From JAGVSR01 sp963825555 (GTDB lineage: Bacteria > Pseudomonadota > Alphaproteobacteria > Rhizobiales > Hyphomicrobiaceae): DNA of 64,000 bases. Positions 37,801 to 45,165 of the stretch are shown here, one piece after another; positions within the stretch are counted from its first letter, which is position 1; each line of letters opens with the position of its first letter. The DNA lies in the NCBI GenBank assembly GCA_963825555.1, contig CAWGTZ010000009.1, forward strand, positions 62,001 to 126,000, given 5' to 3'. The position numbers were made by a program, and so were the translations under genes. The notes beneath the pieces were generated by a model. It was given only the letters and a program-made list of their open reading frames with translations, was not told the DNA's origin and searched no databases.

Positions 37801-38232
37801 GTGCGTTATCGGTTTATGACTTCAGCAGTCGTCGCTGCCTTTTTGGGTATCGTCGCGATCGGTCCGGCTCTGGCCGATGTTCGGGTCCGCATCGACAAGA
37901 GCTCGCAGAGCATGACCGTTGCGGTCAACGGCTACGTGCAATACGTCTGGCCCGTCTCGACTGGAAAGCGCGGCTATAGCACGCCGCTGGGGACCTATCG
38001 GCCGTTCCGCCTCGAGCCAAGCTGGTATTCGCGCAAATACGACAATGCGCCCATGCCACATTCGATCTTCTTTCGGGGTGGCTACGCCATCCACGGCACA
38101 ACGCATGTGAGCCAATTGGGCCGGCCGGCCTCACGCGGCTGCATCCGCCTGCATCCGTCCAATGCGCGCGCTTTGTTCAGCCTCGTTAGACGCCATGGCA
38201 TGAAGAACACACGCATCACGATTACCAACTGA
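37801..38232 (+). CDS. L,D-transpeptidase (YkuD family), small
   Basis: A 143-residue exported enzyme: signal peptide to about residue 25 (GPALAD), then a bare YkuD domain. The catalytic motif has His98 (AIHGTTHVSQLGRPA) and Cys114 (SRGCIRLH). YkuD enzymes make 3-3 peptidoglycan cross-links or attach proteins to peptidoglycan. The GTG start follows GGGAGGAA. It lies upstream of a second, longer YkuD gene in the same direction, with a strong hairpin between them. Sequence blocks YDNAPMPHSIFF are shared with the second copy, indicating duplication. Confidence 0.93.
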   Translation: MRYRFMTSAVVAAFLGIVAIGPALADVRVRIDKSSQSMTVAVNGYVQYVWPVSTGKRGYSTPLGTYRPFRLEPSWYSRKYDNAPMPHSIFFRGGYAIHGTTHVSQLGRPASRGCIRLHPSNARALFSLVRRHGMKNTRITITN

Positions 38233-38240
38233 ACTGATTT

Positions 38241-38263
38241 CCAGAGCGGCACTGCCGCTCTGG
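38241..38263 (+). other. Strong hairpin between the two L,D-transpeptidase genes
   Basis: CCAGAGCGGC (38241-38250) pairs perfectly with GCCGCTCTGG (38254-38263) around ACT. No T run follows (ATCTACAAC). It starts eight bases after the first gene's stop and may stabilise its mRNA or terminate with Rho. Confidence 0.6.
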
Positions 38264-38321
38264 ATCTACAACATAAATCCGGGTTGTTTCCCGTATCGCG
38301 TATCTGTCTGGAGTTCTTCTG

Positions 38322-39221
38322 ATGCGACGAAGCCGATCCCTCGCCCTTGCAGGCTGGGTTTTCCTTTTGGTCCAGCCGCTGGCCGCCGAGACGCTGCCGG
38401 AGGCGGTCAAGGCTCCCGCGCCGAGCGTCCAGGTGATCAACAAGGGCTCGCAGGCCGAGTCTCTTCAGGCCGAATCGCCTCAGGCCAAATCTCCGCAGGT
38501 CACGAACTCGCAGATCGAAGGCGTCGCCGCTCCGGCTGGGGAGACGATGGGCGCGGCGGATGATCTCGACAAGGCCGCGGCCGCAACCGAGGCTGCAGCG
38601 ACGGCAGAAGCTGAGCCCGCGCCGCCGCCGGAGCCGACCCTTCACATTGACATCAATCTCGCCTCTCAGCGCATGGTTGTAACGGAGAACGGCAAGGCCA
38701 GATATACGTGGCCGGTCTCATCGGGCGCCTACGGATACCCCACGCCGACCGGCACCTTCCAGCCGTCCTGGATGTCGAAGATGTGGTACTCGCGCCAGTA
38801 TGATAACGCGCCCATGCCGCATTCGATCTTTTTCAAGAACGGCGCGGCAATCCACGCCACGAATTCCGTCCATCTGTTGGGACGTCCCGCGTCGCATGGC
38901 TGCGTGCGCGTCTCGCCCAGCAATGCGGCCAAGCTCTATGGAATGGTCAGCCGCCACGGCAAGGAGCGCACCCGCATCGTCGTGCACGGCAAGCCGAAGT
39001 ACGCGCCTGCGCCGCGCATTGCCTCGACGCGCCCGGTCCCGCCGCGGTATCGCACGGGCCGCGTCACCTATGGCTACAGCCCTTATTCCTACAGCGGGTC
39101 CGCGCCCCGCTACGTCTATCCGGGCGACCAGCGCATGTCTTACGTGCAGGCTCAGAAGCGCCGGAATGCAGCTTTGAAAAAGCGCCGGGTCGTTATCCGT
39201 CAGTACTACTCGGCGTACTGA
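38322..39221 (+). CDS. L,D-transpeptidase (YkuD family) with N-terminal linker and basic Tyr-rich tail
   Basis: A 299-residue exported enzyme. After the signal peptide (cleaved near LAAE) there is a low-complexity linker with pentad repeats (QAESL, QAESP, QAKSP) and an Ala/Glu/Pro-rich stretch to about residue 105. The YkuD domain (about 107-220) has His178 and Cys194 (LLGRPASHGCVRVS). The C-terminal 80 residues are rich in Arg, Tyr and Ser (GRVTYGYSPYSYSGS; KKRRVVIRQYYSAY), which may bind the wall. CTGGAG precedes the ATG. Confidence 0.92.
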   Translation: MRRSRSLALAGWVFLLVQPLAAETLPEAVKAPAPSVQVINKGSQAESLQAESPQAKSPQVTNSQIEGVAAPAGETMGAADDLDKAAAATEAAATAEAEPAPPPEPTLHIDINLASQRMVVTENGKARYTWPVSSGAYGYPTPTGTFQPSWMSKMWYSRQYDNAPMPHSIFFKNGAAIHATNSVHLLGRPASHGCVRVSPSNAAKLYGMVSRHGKERTRIVVHGKPKYAPAPRIASTRPVPPRYRTGRVTYGYSPYSYSGSAPRYVYPGDQRMSYVQAQKRRNAALKKRRVVIRQYYSAY

Positions 39222-39253
39222 GGCCATTCTCCATCGTCGGGACGAATGCAAAC

Positions 39254-39282
39254 AGGGCGGCGGGGTTGCTCCTCGCCGCCCT
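39254..39282. terminator. Hairpin between convergent genes, possible bidirectional terminator
   Basis: AGGGCGGCG (39254-39262) pairs with CGCCGCCCT (39274-39282). It lies between the ends of the L,D-transpeptidase and eipA genes. T runs are poor on both sides. Confidence 0.45.
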
Positions 39283-39305
39283 TGGTCCTGGTCGGCGGAT
39301 TAACG

Positions 39306-40520
39306 TCAGAAAGGGTTCCAGGTCGGCCGGTCTGTAAAGCGCAGATAGCCGATATTGGCGCCGAGCCGCAGGCCGATGCCCGAGCGGATCGGCGCCATGA
39401 TGACGTCGCCGCCCTTCAGAAGCGTCATGCCCACGCCGCCGACGAGATAGGCCGACCCGTCAACTCCGGTGAAGTTGCGGTAGAGCTGGGAGGGATCGGT
39501 CATCCTGTAGATCAGGATCAGCGAGCGTCCGCCTTCTGCGCCAAAATCATAGCCGAGCGATGGCCCATGCCAGTGGATCTGCTGCGTGCCGCCCTGCCTC
39601 AGGTAGAGCGTGCCTTTGCCGTAGCGCAGACCCGCGAGAAACGCCCCGCCGCCCTCATTCCCGAGGATGTATCCCGTCGGGCGCCCGGCGCTCGCGAATG
39701 CGTGCTCGATCACGCTGGCGAGGCTCGTCGATATGGTGCCGAAGAACCCGCGCGTTGCCTCGCGGATCTCGTCGATCGTGTAGCCGTCCTCGCTGGTGTC
39801 GAAGGTGACGGGCGGTAGCGAATAGGGCTCTCCGACCGTGGAGGGGGCCGCGCCCGCCGACGGAGGCTGCGGACCCGCCGGTGCGGGGGAATGCGTGTTC
39901 GTATCCCATGTTGCGCCGGGTCCGGGAGCCGGGGGTGGGGCAGGCTTGGCCGGCGGCACCACGGCAACCTTGGCCTGCGGGGTTTCCACCTTGGGCGCAG
40001 CGGCCCGCGGTGGGGGTGCCTGGGCCGTGGGTGTCTGGGCCGGGGGTGCCTTCGAAGCCGTGGTTGCGGCCGCCGGTGCAGGGCCCAGTTCGCGACTGAT
40101 TTTGTCGTCGAGGTAGGCCGTCTTCGTCTTCATCACGGCGAGGATCTCGACACTGGCCGCCTCGATCTCGGAGAGTTTGCTGCAGTCGTAGGTGCCGTCG
40201 GCCGCGGGACGGCCGAATTGGTCTACCTTGCTCAAAAGGTCGTTCGCCTGGGTGTCGAGTTCGCCGAGCCGCCCGTCCTCCAGATAGGCCAGCGCTCGCT
40301 CTTCGCGACCTTCACCCGTCCAACCCTTCTTGTCAGCGAGCGCATTGAGCCGCTTGCGCATGCGCGGCTGGGCCTCGGCATTGTAGTCCCGCAATGTGGC
40401 GCCGAATTTATCGACGGCCTCCGCGAAAGTCTCCGATGAGCAGCTCTTCTCCGCCTGCGCCGAGGGGGAGGCTAAGAGCAGGATCGCCGCTGCAATGGCC
40501 GCAAGTGAATTCCGAATCAT
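39306..40520 (-). CDS. eipA: EipA family envelope integrity protein (DUF1134) with N-terminal extension
   Basis: A 404-residue exported protein. The signal peptide (MIRNSLAAIAAAILLLASPSAQA region) is cleaved near residue 24. An extra helical domain with two Cys (about 25-125) and a 90-residue Pro/Ala linker precede the C-terminal DUF1134 domain (about 235-404). That domain contains ATRGFFGTISTSLASVIEHA, GRPTGYILGNEGGGAFLAG, YGKGTLY and GLRLGANIGYLRFTDRPTWNPF. EipA in Brucella is a periplasmic protein needed for envelope integrity. The N-terminal domain is not part of the usual protein as I know it. Confidence 0.85.
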   Translation of the reverse strand: MIRNSLAAIAAAILLLASPSAQAEKSCSSETFAEAVDKFGATLRDYNAEAQPRMRKRLNALADKKGWTGEGREERALAYLEDGRLGELDTQANDLLSKVDQFGRPAADGTYDCSKLSEIEAASVEILAVMKTKTAYLDDKISRELGPAPAAATTASKAPPAQTPTAQAPPPRAAAPKVETPQAKVAVVPPAKPAPPPAPGPGATWDTNTHSPAPAGPQPPSAGAAPSTVGEPYSLPPVTFDTSEDGYTIDEIREATRGFFGTISTSLASVIEHAFASAGRPTGYILGNEGGGAFLAGLRYGKGTLYLRQGGTQQIHWHGPSLGYDFGAEGGRSLILIYRMTDPSQLYRNFTGVDGSAYLVGGVGMTLLKGGDVIMAPIRSGIGLRLGANIGYLRFTDRPTWNPF

Positions 40521-40537
40521 CACGACACCCAAGTGGC

Positions 40538-41526
40538 TTAGTCTCCTGAGTGGAGAGGGTGACAAAACGGCGGAAGCGTGGCGGCGCGCGCACGGAGGGC
40601 TGCATCGGTACGCTTTAGGGCGTTCGGGACCGTTTTCACGATGCTCGACGTCGGTTTGTCCAGGCCAGCGCCCGGCAGGCCCTTCGCATCCTTTTCGATC
40701 AGCGCGTCATATTCGGCCAGTGTTTCAGCCGGTGCGGACGCCTTCACGTGCACGATCTTGTAGCCGCCGGCCTTCAGAGCATCGAGAGGTGCCGGCATGG
40801 CCTTCGCCGTTACAGGCTACTGTATGTCGTGCATCAACAGGATGCCCTCGCTCCGCTTATCGAGCTTGGTCAGCACGTCCTTCACGGGTTTGGCCGCGTT
40901 GGGGTACTTGATTTCGAAACTGTCCACGCCCATCGAGAACGCCGTGACGTTGCGTTCACCCACATGCTTCAGCGTCTCAGAACTGTCCTGCAGGATGGGA
41001 TAGCGGAAGAATGGGGCGATCGGCTGCCCGGGGGCGCGATGGACCGCACTCAGCCCCTTCTCGATCTCGTCGACGCCGTCCTTGGCACACTTCTTCTTGC
41101 GGATGTTTGCGTACGTCATGGCATGCGAGCCGACCGTGTGGCCGCGGGACACAACATCCCGCAGGATGTCCGGAAGGCCGAGCGCCATCCTTCCGATGGA
41201 GAAGAACGTCGCCTTGGTACAGTTGTGGGCGGGCGCGTCGAAGATCGCGCGCGTCGTCTTCACCTGCGGTCCATCGTCGAACGTCAGGATCACGGCCTTC
41301 TGTTCCAGAAAATCGTGGGCACTGGACTGCGCAAGCCGAAAGCCCCGACCTCCGGTCGCTTCGATCTTCACGGTGCGGGAGACGCCAAGAGCAGTGGGGT
41401 TGCTCTCGCAGACGGAGTTCGCAACGACCGACGGAGGTGTCGGCACCGGGGCGTTGGCCTCCGTGCCTTCGGTCAGCGCAGGACGGGCGGACGCCGACGG
41501 GGCTGCGGCAAAAATAATGGGCGCAT
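40538..41526 (-). pseudogene. Polysaccharide deacetylase (NodB domain), copy 3, decayed
   Basis: This is a paralogue of the two deacetylases at 11.8-14.2 kb. It keeps TALGVSRTVKIEATGG, TFDDGP, ATFFSIGRMALG and IAPFFRYP. Three lesions are visible. A TAG stop (40817-40819) follows LLMHDIQ, and the same frame continues PVTAKAMPAPLDAL and GGYKIVHVKA to 40538, with one codon more than in the intact copies. The metal motif HTWSH of the other copies is SHAMTY, so the second His is lost. The ATG with AAGGAGG (41526) is out of frame with the body, whose signal peptide is truncated (IIFAAAPSASA). It cannot make an active full-length enzyme. Confidence 0.85.
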
Positions 41527-41678
41527 CGAGTCCTCCTTGCTGCGCCAGCGTTTACCTTGGCAATCGCGATCGCGCGGGGCGAGGTTGTCGACCGTCTCAT
41601 CACAGAAGGATGGGATCATTTCACCAATCGGCCTCAATCCTCCCCTCTGAAGAGGGACGCGATTGATCCAAGTCATTT

Positions 41679-41700
41679 TATATTAGAACAACCTAATATA
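41679..41700. promoter_or_regulatory. AT-rich inverted repeat, probable operator
   Basis: TATATTAG (41679-41686) and CTAATATA (41693-41700) are perfect 8-bp arms with a six-base spacer, in a GC-rich genome. It lies 71 bases upstream of the Cys-rich-repeat gene and could bind a dimeric regulator. The regulator is unknown. Confidence 0.55.
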
Positions 41701-41770
41701 GTGAGGATCAGTCGCATCGATCAGCCGGCCCTGCTCTTGGGTGTCCGGCCCGAAAATGGAGACACCCCAT

Positions 41771-42046
41771 ATGACCAAGACATCCCTTGCTCTTTCGTCC
41801 GTGCTCGTCCTCGCGTGTATGGCTCTACCCGCGGCGGCTGCAGGCAAGGTCAAGACCGACTGCGCCGATGAAATCTCGAAGTTCTGCGAGGGGGTCGAGC
41901 ATGGGCAGGGCCGAGTTCGCAAGTGCTTGCAAGAAAAGATCGAAGAGGTTTCCTCAGCCTGCCGGACGGCGCTCGAAACCACTGGCGCCGGCAAAAATAA
42001 GAACAAGGACGCCGGCGGCGCGGAGAGCGGCGCTACGGCTGACTAA
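41771..42046 (+). CDS. Small secreted protein with a Cys-rich (GLG1-type) repeat
   Basis: A 91-residue protein: signal peptide (TSLALSSVLVLACMALPAAAAG) then one Cys-rich repeat, DCADEISKFCEGVEHGQGRVRKC to EVSSACRTALE, with Cys spacing like the eukaryotic GLG1/MG160 repeat (PF00839), also found in bacterial exported proteins. A Gly/Asn/Asp-rich tail follows. GGAGA precedes the ATG at 41771. An AT-rich palindrome lies upstream and a long hairpin downstream (42057-42095). Its function is unknown. Confidence 0.8.
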   Translation: MTKTSLALSSVLVLACMALPAAAAGKVKTDCADEISKFCEGVEHGQGRVRKCLQEKIEEVSSACRTALETTGAGKNKNKDAGGAESGATAD

Positions 42047-42056
42047 GTCGGGTAAA

Positions 42057-42095
42057 TGTCCCTGTTCGCCCATGTGGCATGGGCGGGCAGGGACA
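42057..42095 (+). terminator. Long two-part hairpin after the Cys-rich gene
   Basis: TGTCCCTG (42057-42064) pairs with CAGGGACA (42088-42095), and CGCCCAT (42067-42073) with ATGGGCG (42079-42085), with a symmetrical 2x2 internal loop and a five-base loop. No T run follows on either strand. It may terminate with help, or be a structured RNA end. Confidence 0.5.
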
Positions 42096-42146
42096 CAGAA
42101 CCACAGCCCAAAATTGTGCTGGATCGTGCACACTAATTGTCTAGTA

Positions 42147-42183
42147 TTGTGGACATCTTCAAATGTCCATGCTTTTGGACACA
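42147..42183. promoter_or_regulatory. Repeated GGACA elements upstream of the ferredoxin-NADP reductase gene
   Basis: GGACAT (42151-42156) and ATGTCC (42163-42168) form an inverted repeat with a six-base spacer. The TGTCC of the second arm forms another inverted repeat with GGACA at 42177-42181. The array ends about 70 bases before the start codon. It looks like an operator for a dimeric regulator that I cannot name. Confidence 0.5.
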
Positions 42184-42252
42184 AGTCGTGACAGGAGGCC
42201 GGTCCGCCTCTAGGTGGCCGTTGGTAGAACGAACGATCGGAGTGCGAGAGGA

Positions 42253-43089
42253 ATGCTGGACGACGCGACAATCCGCGAACCCGAGGTGCAGCAGGGCGGC
42301 GAACGTTCCCTGGCGCCGGGTCTGCGCCGCGAGCGCGTGATCGAGATCAAGCATTATACCGACAAGCTGTTTTCGTTCCGCACGACACGGGCGCCGTCCT
42401 TCCGCTTCCAGAGTGGGCAATTCGCCATGATTGGTCTGGAGACAGAGGCGCGTCCTTTGCTCCGCGCCTACTCCATGACGAGCGCGGTCTATGACGACCA
42501 TCTCGAGTTCTTCTCCATCAAGGTGCCGAACGGTCCGCTGACATCGCGCCTCCAGCACATCAAGGTCGGCGACGAGATCATCGTCAACGGCAAGCCGACG
42601 GGCACGCTGCTCATTTCGAATCTGCGTCCGGGCAAGCGCCTCTGGCTGTTTGCGACCGGCACGGGCTTTGCGCCGTTCGCCAGTATCCTGCGCGACCCGG
42701 AGACGTATGAGAACTTCGAGACCATCATCGCGGTCGAGGGCTGCCGGCTGGCAGCCGAACTCGAGTTCGCAACCAACGTTGTCACCGACGTGCGCCAGCA
42801 TGAGTACTTGGGCGAGGTCGCGGCGGACAAGTTGCGTTACTATGCTACGGTGACCCGCGAGCCGTTCCATCATCAAGGCCGCATTCCGGATCTAATCAAC
42901 TCAGGCAAGATCTTCGCCGATCTCGACCTGGAAGGCCCACTCGATCCAGCGCAAGACCGCGTCATGATGTGCGGCAATCCGCAGATGCTGGCCGATGTGA
43001 AGAAGTTGCTTGCGGCCGCCAGCTTCGAAGAGGGCTCCAGCGGCAAGCCGGGCGATTTCGTAATTGAAAAAGCCTTTGTCGAAAAATAG
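42253..43089 (+). CDS. fpr: Ferredoxin--NADP(+) reductase
   Basis: A 278-residue flavoprotein of the bacterial Fpr type. The FAD domain has RFQSGQFAMIGL and the FAD-binding RAYSMTSAVYDD. The NADP domain has GKRLWLFATGTGFAPFASIL, RVMMCGNPQML near the C-terminus, and ends in an aromatic-containing tail (FVIEKAFVEK), which fits subclass I/II enzymes. It passes electrons between NADPH and ferredoxin or flavodoxin, often in oxidative-stress defence. AGAGGA precedes the ATG at 42253. An array of inverted repeats lies upstream. Confidence 0.92.
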   Translation: MLDDATIREPEVQQGGERSLAPGLRRERVIEIKHYTDKLFSFRTTRAPSFRFQSGQFAMIGLETEARPLLRAYSMTSAVYDDHLEFFSIKVPNGPLTSRLQHIKVGDEIIVNGKPTGTLLISNLRPGKRLWLFATGTGFAPFASILRDPETYENFETIIAVEGCRLAAELEFATNVVTDVRQHEYLGEVAADKLRYYATVTREPFHHQGRIPDLINSGKIFADLDLEGPLDPAQDRVMMCGNPQMLADVKKLLAAASFEEGSSGKPGDFVIEKAFVEK

Positions 43090-43171
43090 GAAGGCCACTG
43101 TCTCAGAGCGGCTATGATTTGGCGAGGGGCAGCATCATTAGGATGCTGTCCCTCGGTCCGTTTTGCCGGTC

Positions 43172-43459
43172 TTAATTGCCCACGCCGGGATGATCCTTCA
43201 TCGCCTTTCCGGTCAGGCTCTTGTCGTCGGGTTTCGACGTGGGGCTTGCCGTTGAGCCGTTACCTGAGACGCCAGGCGCATCCTTCATGGCTTTTTCTGC
43301 AAGACCGCCGGTCTCCGGCTTGGCCGTCGGATTGGCGGTCGTTCCGCTCTCCGTCACACCGGGACTATCCTTCATGACTTTGTCGGAAAGATCCTCGGCA
43401 GCAGTCGCCAGCGTCGCCGATGCCGCCACAAGTAGAGCGGCGAGTGAAATGATCTTCAT
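43172..43459 (-). CDS. Small secreted protein built of tandem repeats
   Basis: A 95-residue protein: signal peptide (MKIISLAALLVAASATLATAA) followed by two and a half copies of a 29-residue repeat with consensus xLxxKxMKDxPGVxxxGxTAxPTxKP. The copies start at about residues 23, 52 and 81. AAGGA precedes the ATG. The repeats are hydrophilic and probably disordered. No family is recognised. It is a single gene, converging on fpr. Confidence 0.75.
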   Translation of the reverse strand: MKIISLAALLVAASATLATAAEDLSDKVMKDSPGVTESGTTANPTAKPETGGLAEKAMKDAPGVSGNGSTASPTSKPDDKSLTGKAMKDHPGVGN

Positions 43460-43570
43460 AGCTGTTGTCCTTCAATTGGGGCGTTCGATTGGGTTTCGAA
43501 AGAGCGACGGTTCGAACTGTCGCTTTGAGATACGGTCCTCTTCCGGGCGGGTTTCAGATGACGGAAATGA

Positions 43571-43599
43571 AAAAAACGCCGGGCGCTTGGCCCGGCGTT
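43571..43599 (-). terminator. Rho-independent terminator of the polyamine operon
   Basis: AACGCCGGGC (43575-43584) pairs perfectly with GCCCGGCGTT (43590-43599). On the minus strand a run of T residues follows. It lies just after the mmsA stop, at the end of the nine-gene operon. Confidence 0.88.
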
Positions 43600-43625
43600 C
43601 ATTCGTTGCAGATGCGCTGTATAAT

Positions 43626-45122
43626 CTACTTCAGGCTCGGGAAATTGAACTCGGCGCCCTTGCGGATGCCCGTTGGCCAGCGCGCGGTCACGGTCTTCAG
43701 CCGCGTATAGAACCGCACGCCCTCCGGCCCGTAGATCGAATGATCGCCGAACAGCGAGCGCTTCCAGCCGCCGAAGGAATGATAAGCGACCGGTACCGGG
43801 ATCGGAACGTTGATGCCCACCATGCCGACCTCGATCTTGTCGGCGAACGTGCGTGCCGCGTCACCATCGCGGGTGAAGATGGCGGTACCGTTGCCGTACT
43901 CGTGATCGTTGATGAGCTTTGCCGCCTCGTCAAAGGAGCCCGCGCGCAGGACCGACAGCACGGGGCCGAAGATCTCCTGCTTGTAGATTGTCATTTCTGG
44001 CGTCACGCGGTCGAACAGCGAGCCGCCGAGGAAGAAGCCGTCCTCATAGCCCTGCAGCACGAGTCCGCGTCCGTCGACGACGAGTTCCGCGCCTTCCTTC
44101 ACGCCCTGGTCGATAAGAGCGGTGATCTTTCGCTTGGCCTCCGCTGTGACGACGGGCCCCATCTCTGCGTCTGGGTCCGTGGCGGGGCCGACCTTCAAAG
44201 CACGAACCTTGGGTGCGAGGGCTTCTACAAGCTTGTTTGCGGTGGCCTCGCCCACGGGAACGGCAACCGAGATCGCCATGCAGCGCTCGCCGGCAGAGCC
44301 GTAGCCTGCGCCCATCAACGCATCGACCGCCTGATCGATGTCGGCGTCGGGCATGACGATCATGTGGTTCTTCGCGCCGCCGAGCGCCTGCACGCGTTTC
44401 CCGTTGGCGGCCCCCCGCGCATAGATGTATTCCGCGATGGGTGTCGAACCTACGAAGCTCACAGCCATAATATCCGGATGGTCGAGGATCGCATCCACGG
44501 CTTCCTTGTCGCCGTGGACGACGTTGAACACGCCGGCCGGAAGTCCCGCTTCCTGCAGCAATTCCCAGATCAGCAAGGTTGAGGAGGGATCGCGTTCCGA
44601 GGGCTTCAGGACGAAAGTGTTGCCGCACGCAATCGCGACGGGAAACATCCACATCGGCACCATGACTGGGAAGTTGAAGGGTGTGATGCCCGCCACGACG
44701 CCGAGTGGCTGACGGTCGGACCAGCTGTCGATATCGGGCCCGACATTGCGGCTGAATTCACCTTTCAGGAGATGCGGGATGCCGCATGCGAAATCGACCA
44801 CATCGATTCCGCGCTGCAACTCGCCGAGCGCGTCCGGATGCGTCTTGCCGTGTTCGCGGGAGATGGCACGCGCGATGTCGTCGGCGCGCTTCTCTAGAAG
44901 TTCCTTGAACTTGAACATCACCTTGGCCCGCTTCATGGGCGGTGTCATGCCCCAGGCCGGAGCGGCCGCCTTGGCCACCGCCACCGCAGCGTCGACTTCG
45001 TCCTTCGACGAGAGGGGCAGGGCGGCGATCTGTTCGCCGGTTGCGGGGTTGAACACGGGTGAAAGGCGCGCCGACGCCGACGTGACCTTGCGGCCGTGGA
45101 TGGCGTTCTGGATCGTGAACAT
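43626..45122 (-). CDS. mmsA: (Methyl)malonate-semialdehyde dehydrogenase, CoA-acylating
   Basis: A 498-residue aldehyde dehydrogenase. It has TPFNFPVMVPMWMFP, the NAD-site LGGAKNHMIVMPDAD, and catalytic Cys281 in GSAGERCMAIS, the MmsA-specific context, and ends in PVPVAYHSFGGWKRSLFGD. MmsA converts malonate semialdehyde to acetyl-CoA and methylmalonate semialdehyde to propionyl-CoA. It is the last gene of the operon, 43 bases after an aminotransferase that can make malonate semialdehyde from beta-alanine, so the two probably work in series. A terminator follows. Confidence 0.93.
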   Translation of the reverse strand: MFTIQNAIHGRKVTSASARLSPVFNPATGEQIAALPLSSKDEVDAAVAVAKAAAPAWGMTPPMKRAKVMFKFKELLEKRADDIARAISREHGKTHPDALGELQRGIDVVDFACGIPHLLKGEFSRNVGPDIDSWSDRQPLGVVAGITPFNFPVMVPMWMFPVAIACGNTFVLKPSERDPSSTLLIWELLQEAGLPAGVFNVVHGDKEAVDAILDHPDIMAVSFVGSTPIAEYIYARGAANGKRVQALGGAKNHMIVMPDADIDQAVDALMGAGYGSAGERCMAISVAVPVGEATANKLVEALAPKVRALKVGPATDPDAEMGPVVTAEAKRKITALIDQGVKEGAELVVDGRGLVLQGYEDGFFLGGSLFDRVTPEMTIYKQEIFGPVLSVLRAGSFDEAAKLINDHEYGNGTAIFTRDGDAARTFADKIEVGMVGINVPIPVPVAYHSFGGWKRSLFGDHSIYGPEGVRFYTRLKTVTARWPTGIRKGAEFNFPSLK

Positions 45123-45165
45123 GGTAGGGCCTCAGCGTGAAAAGTAGCTATATGAGCAGGGGGCG

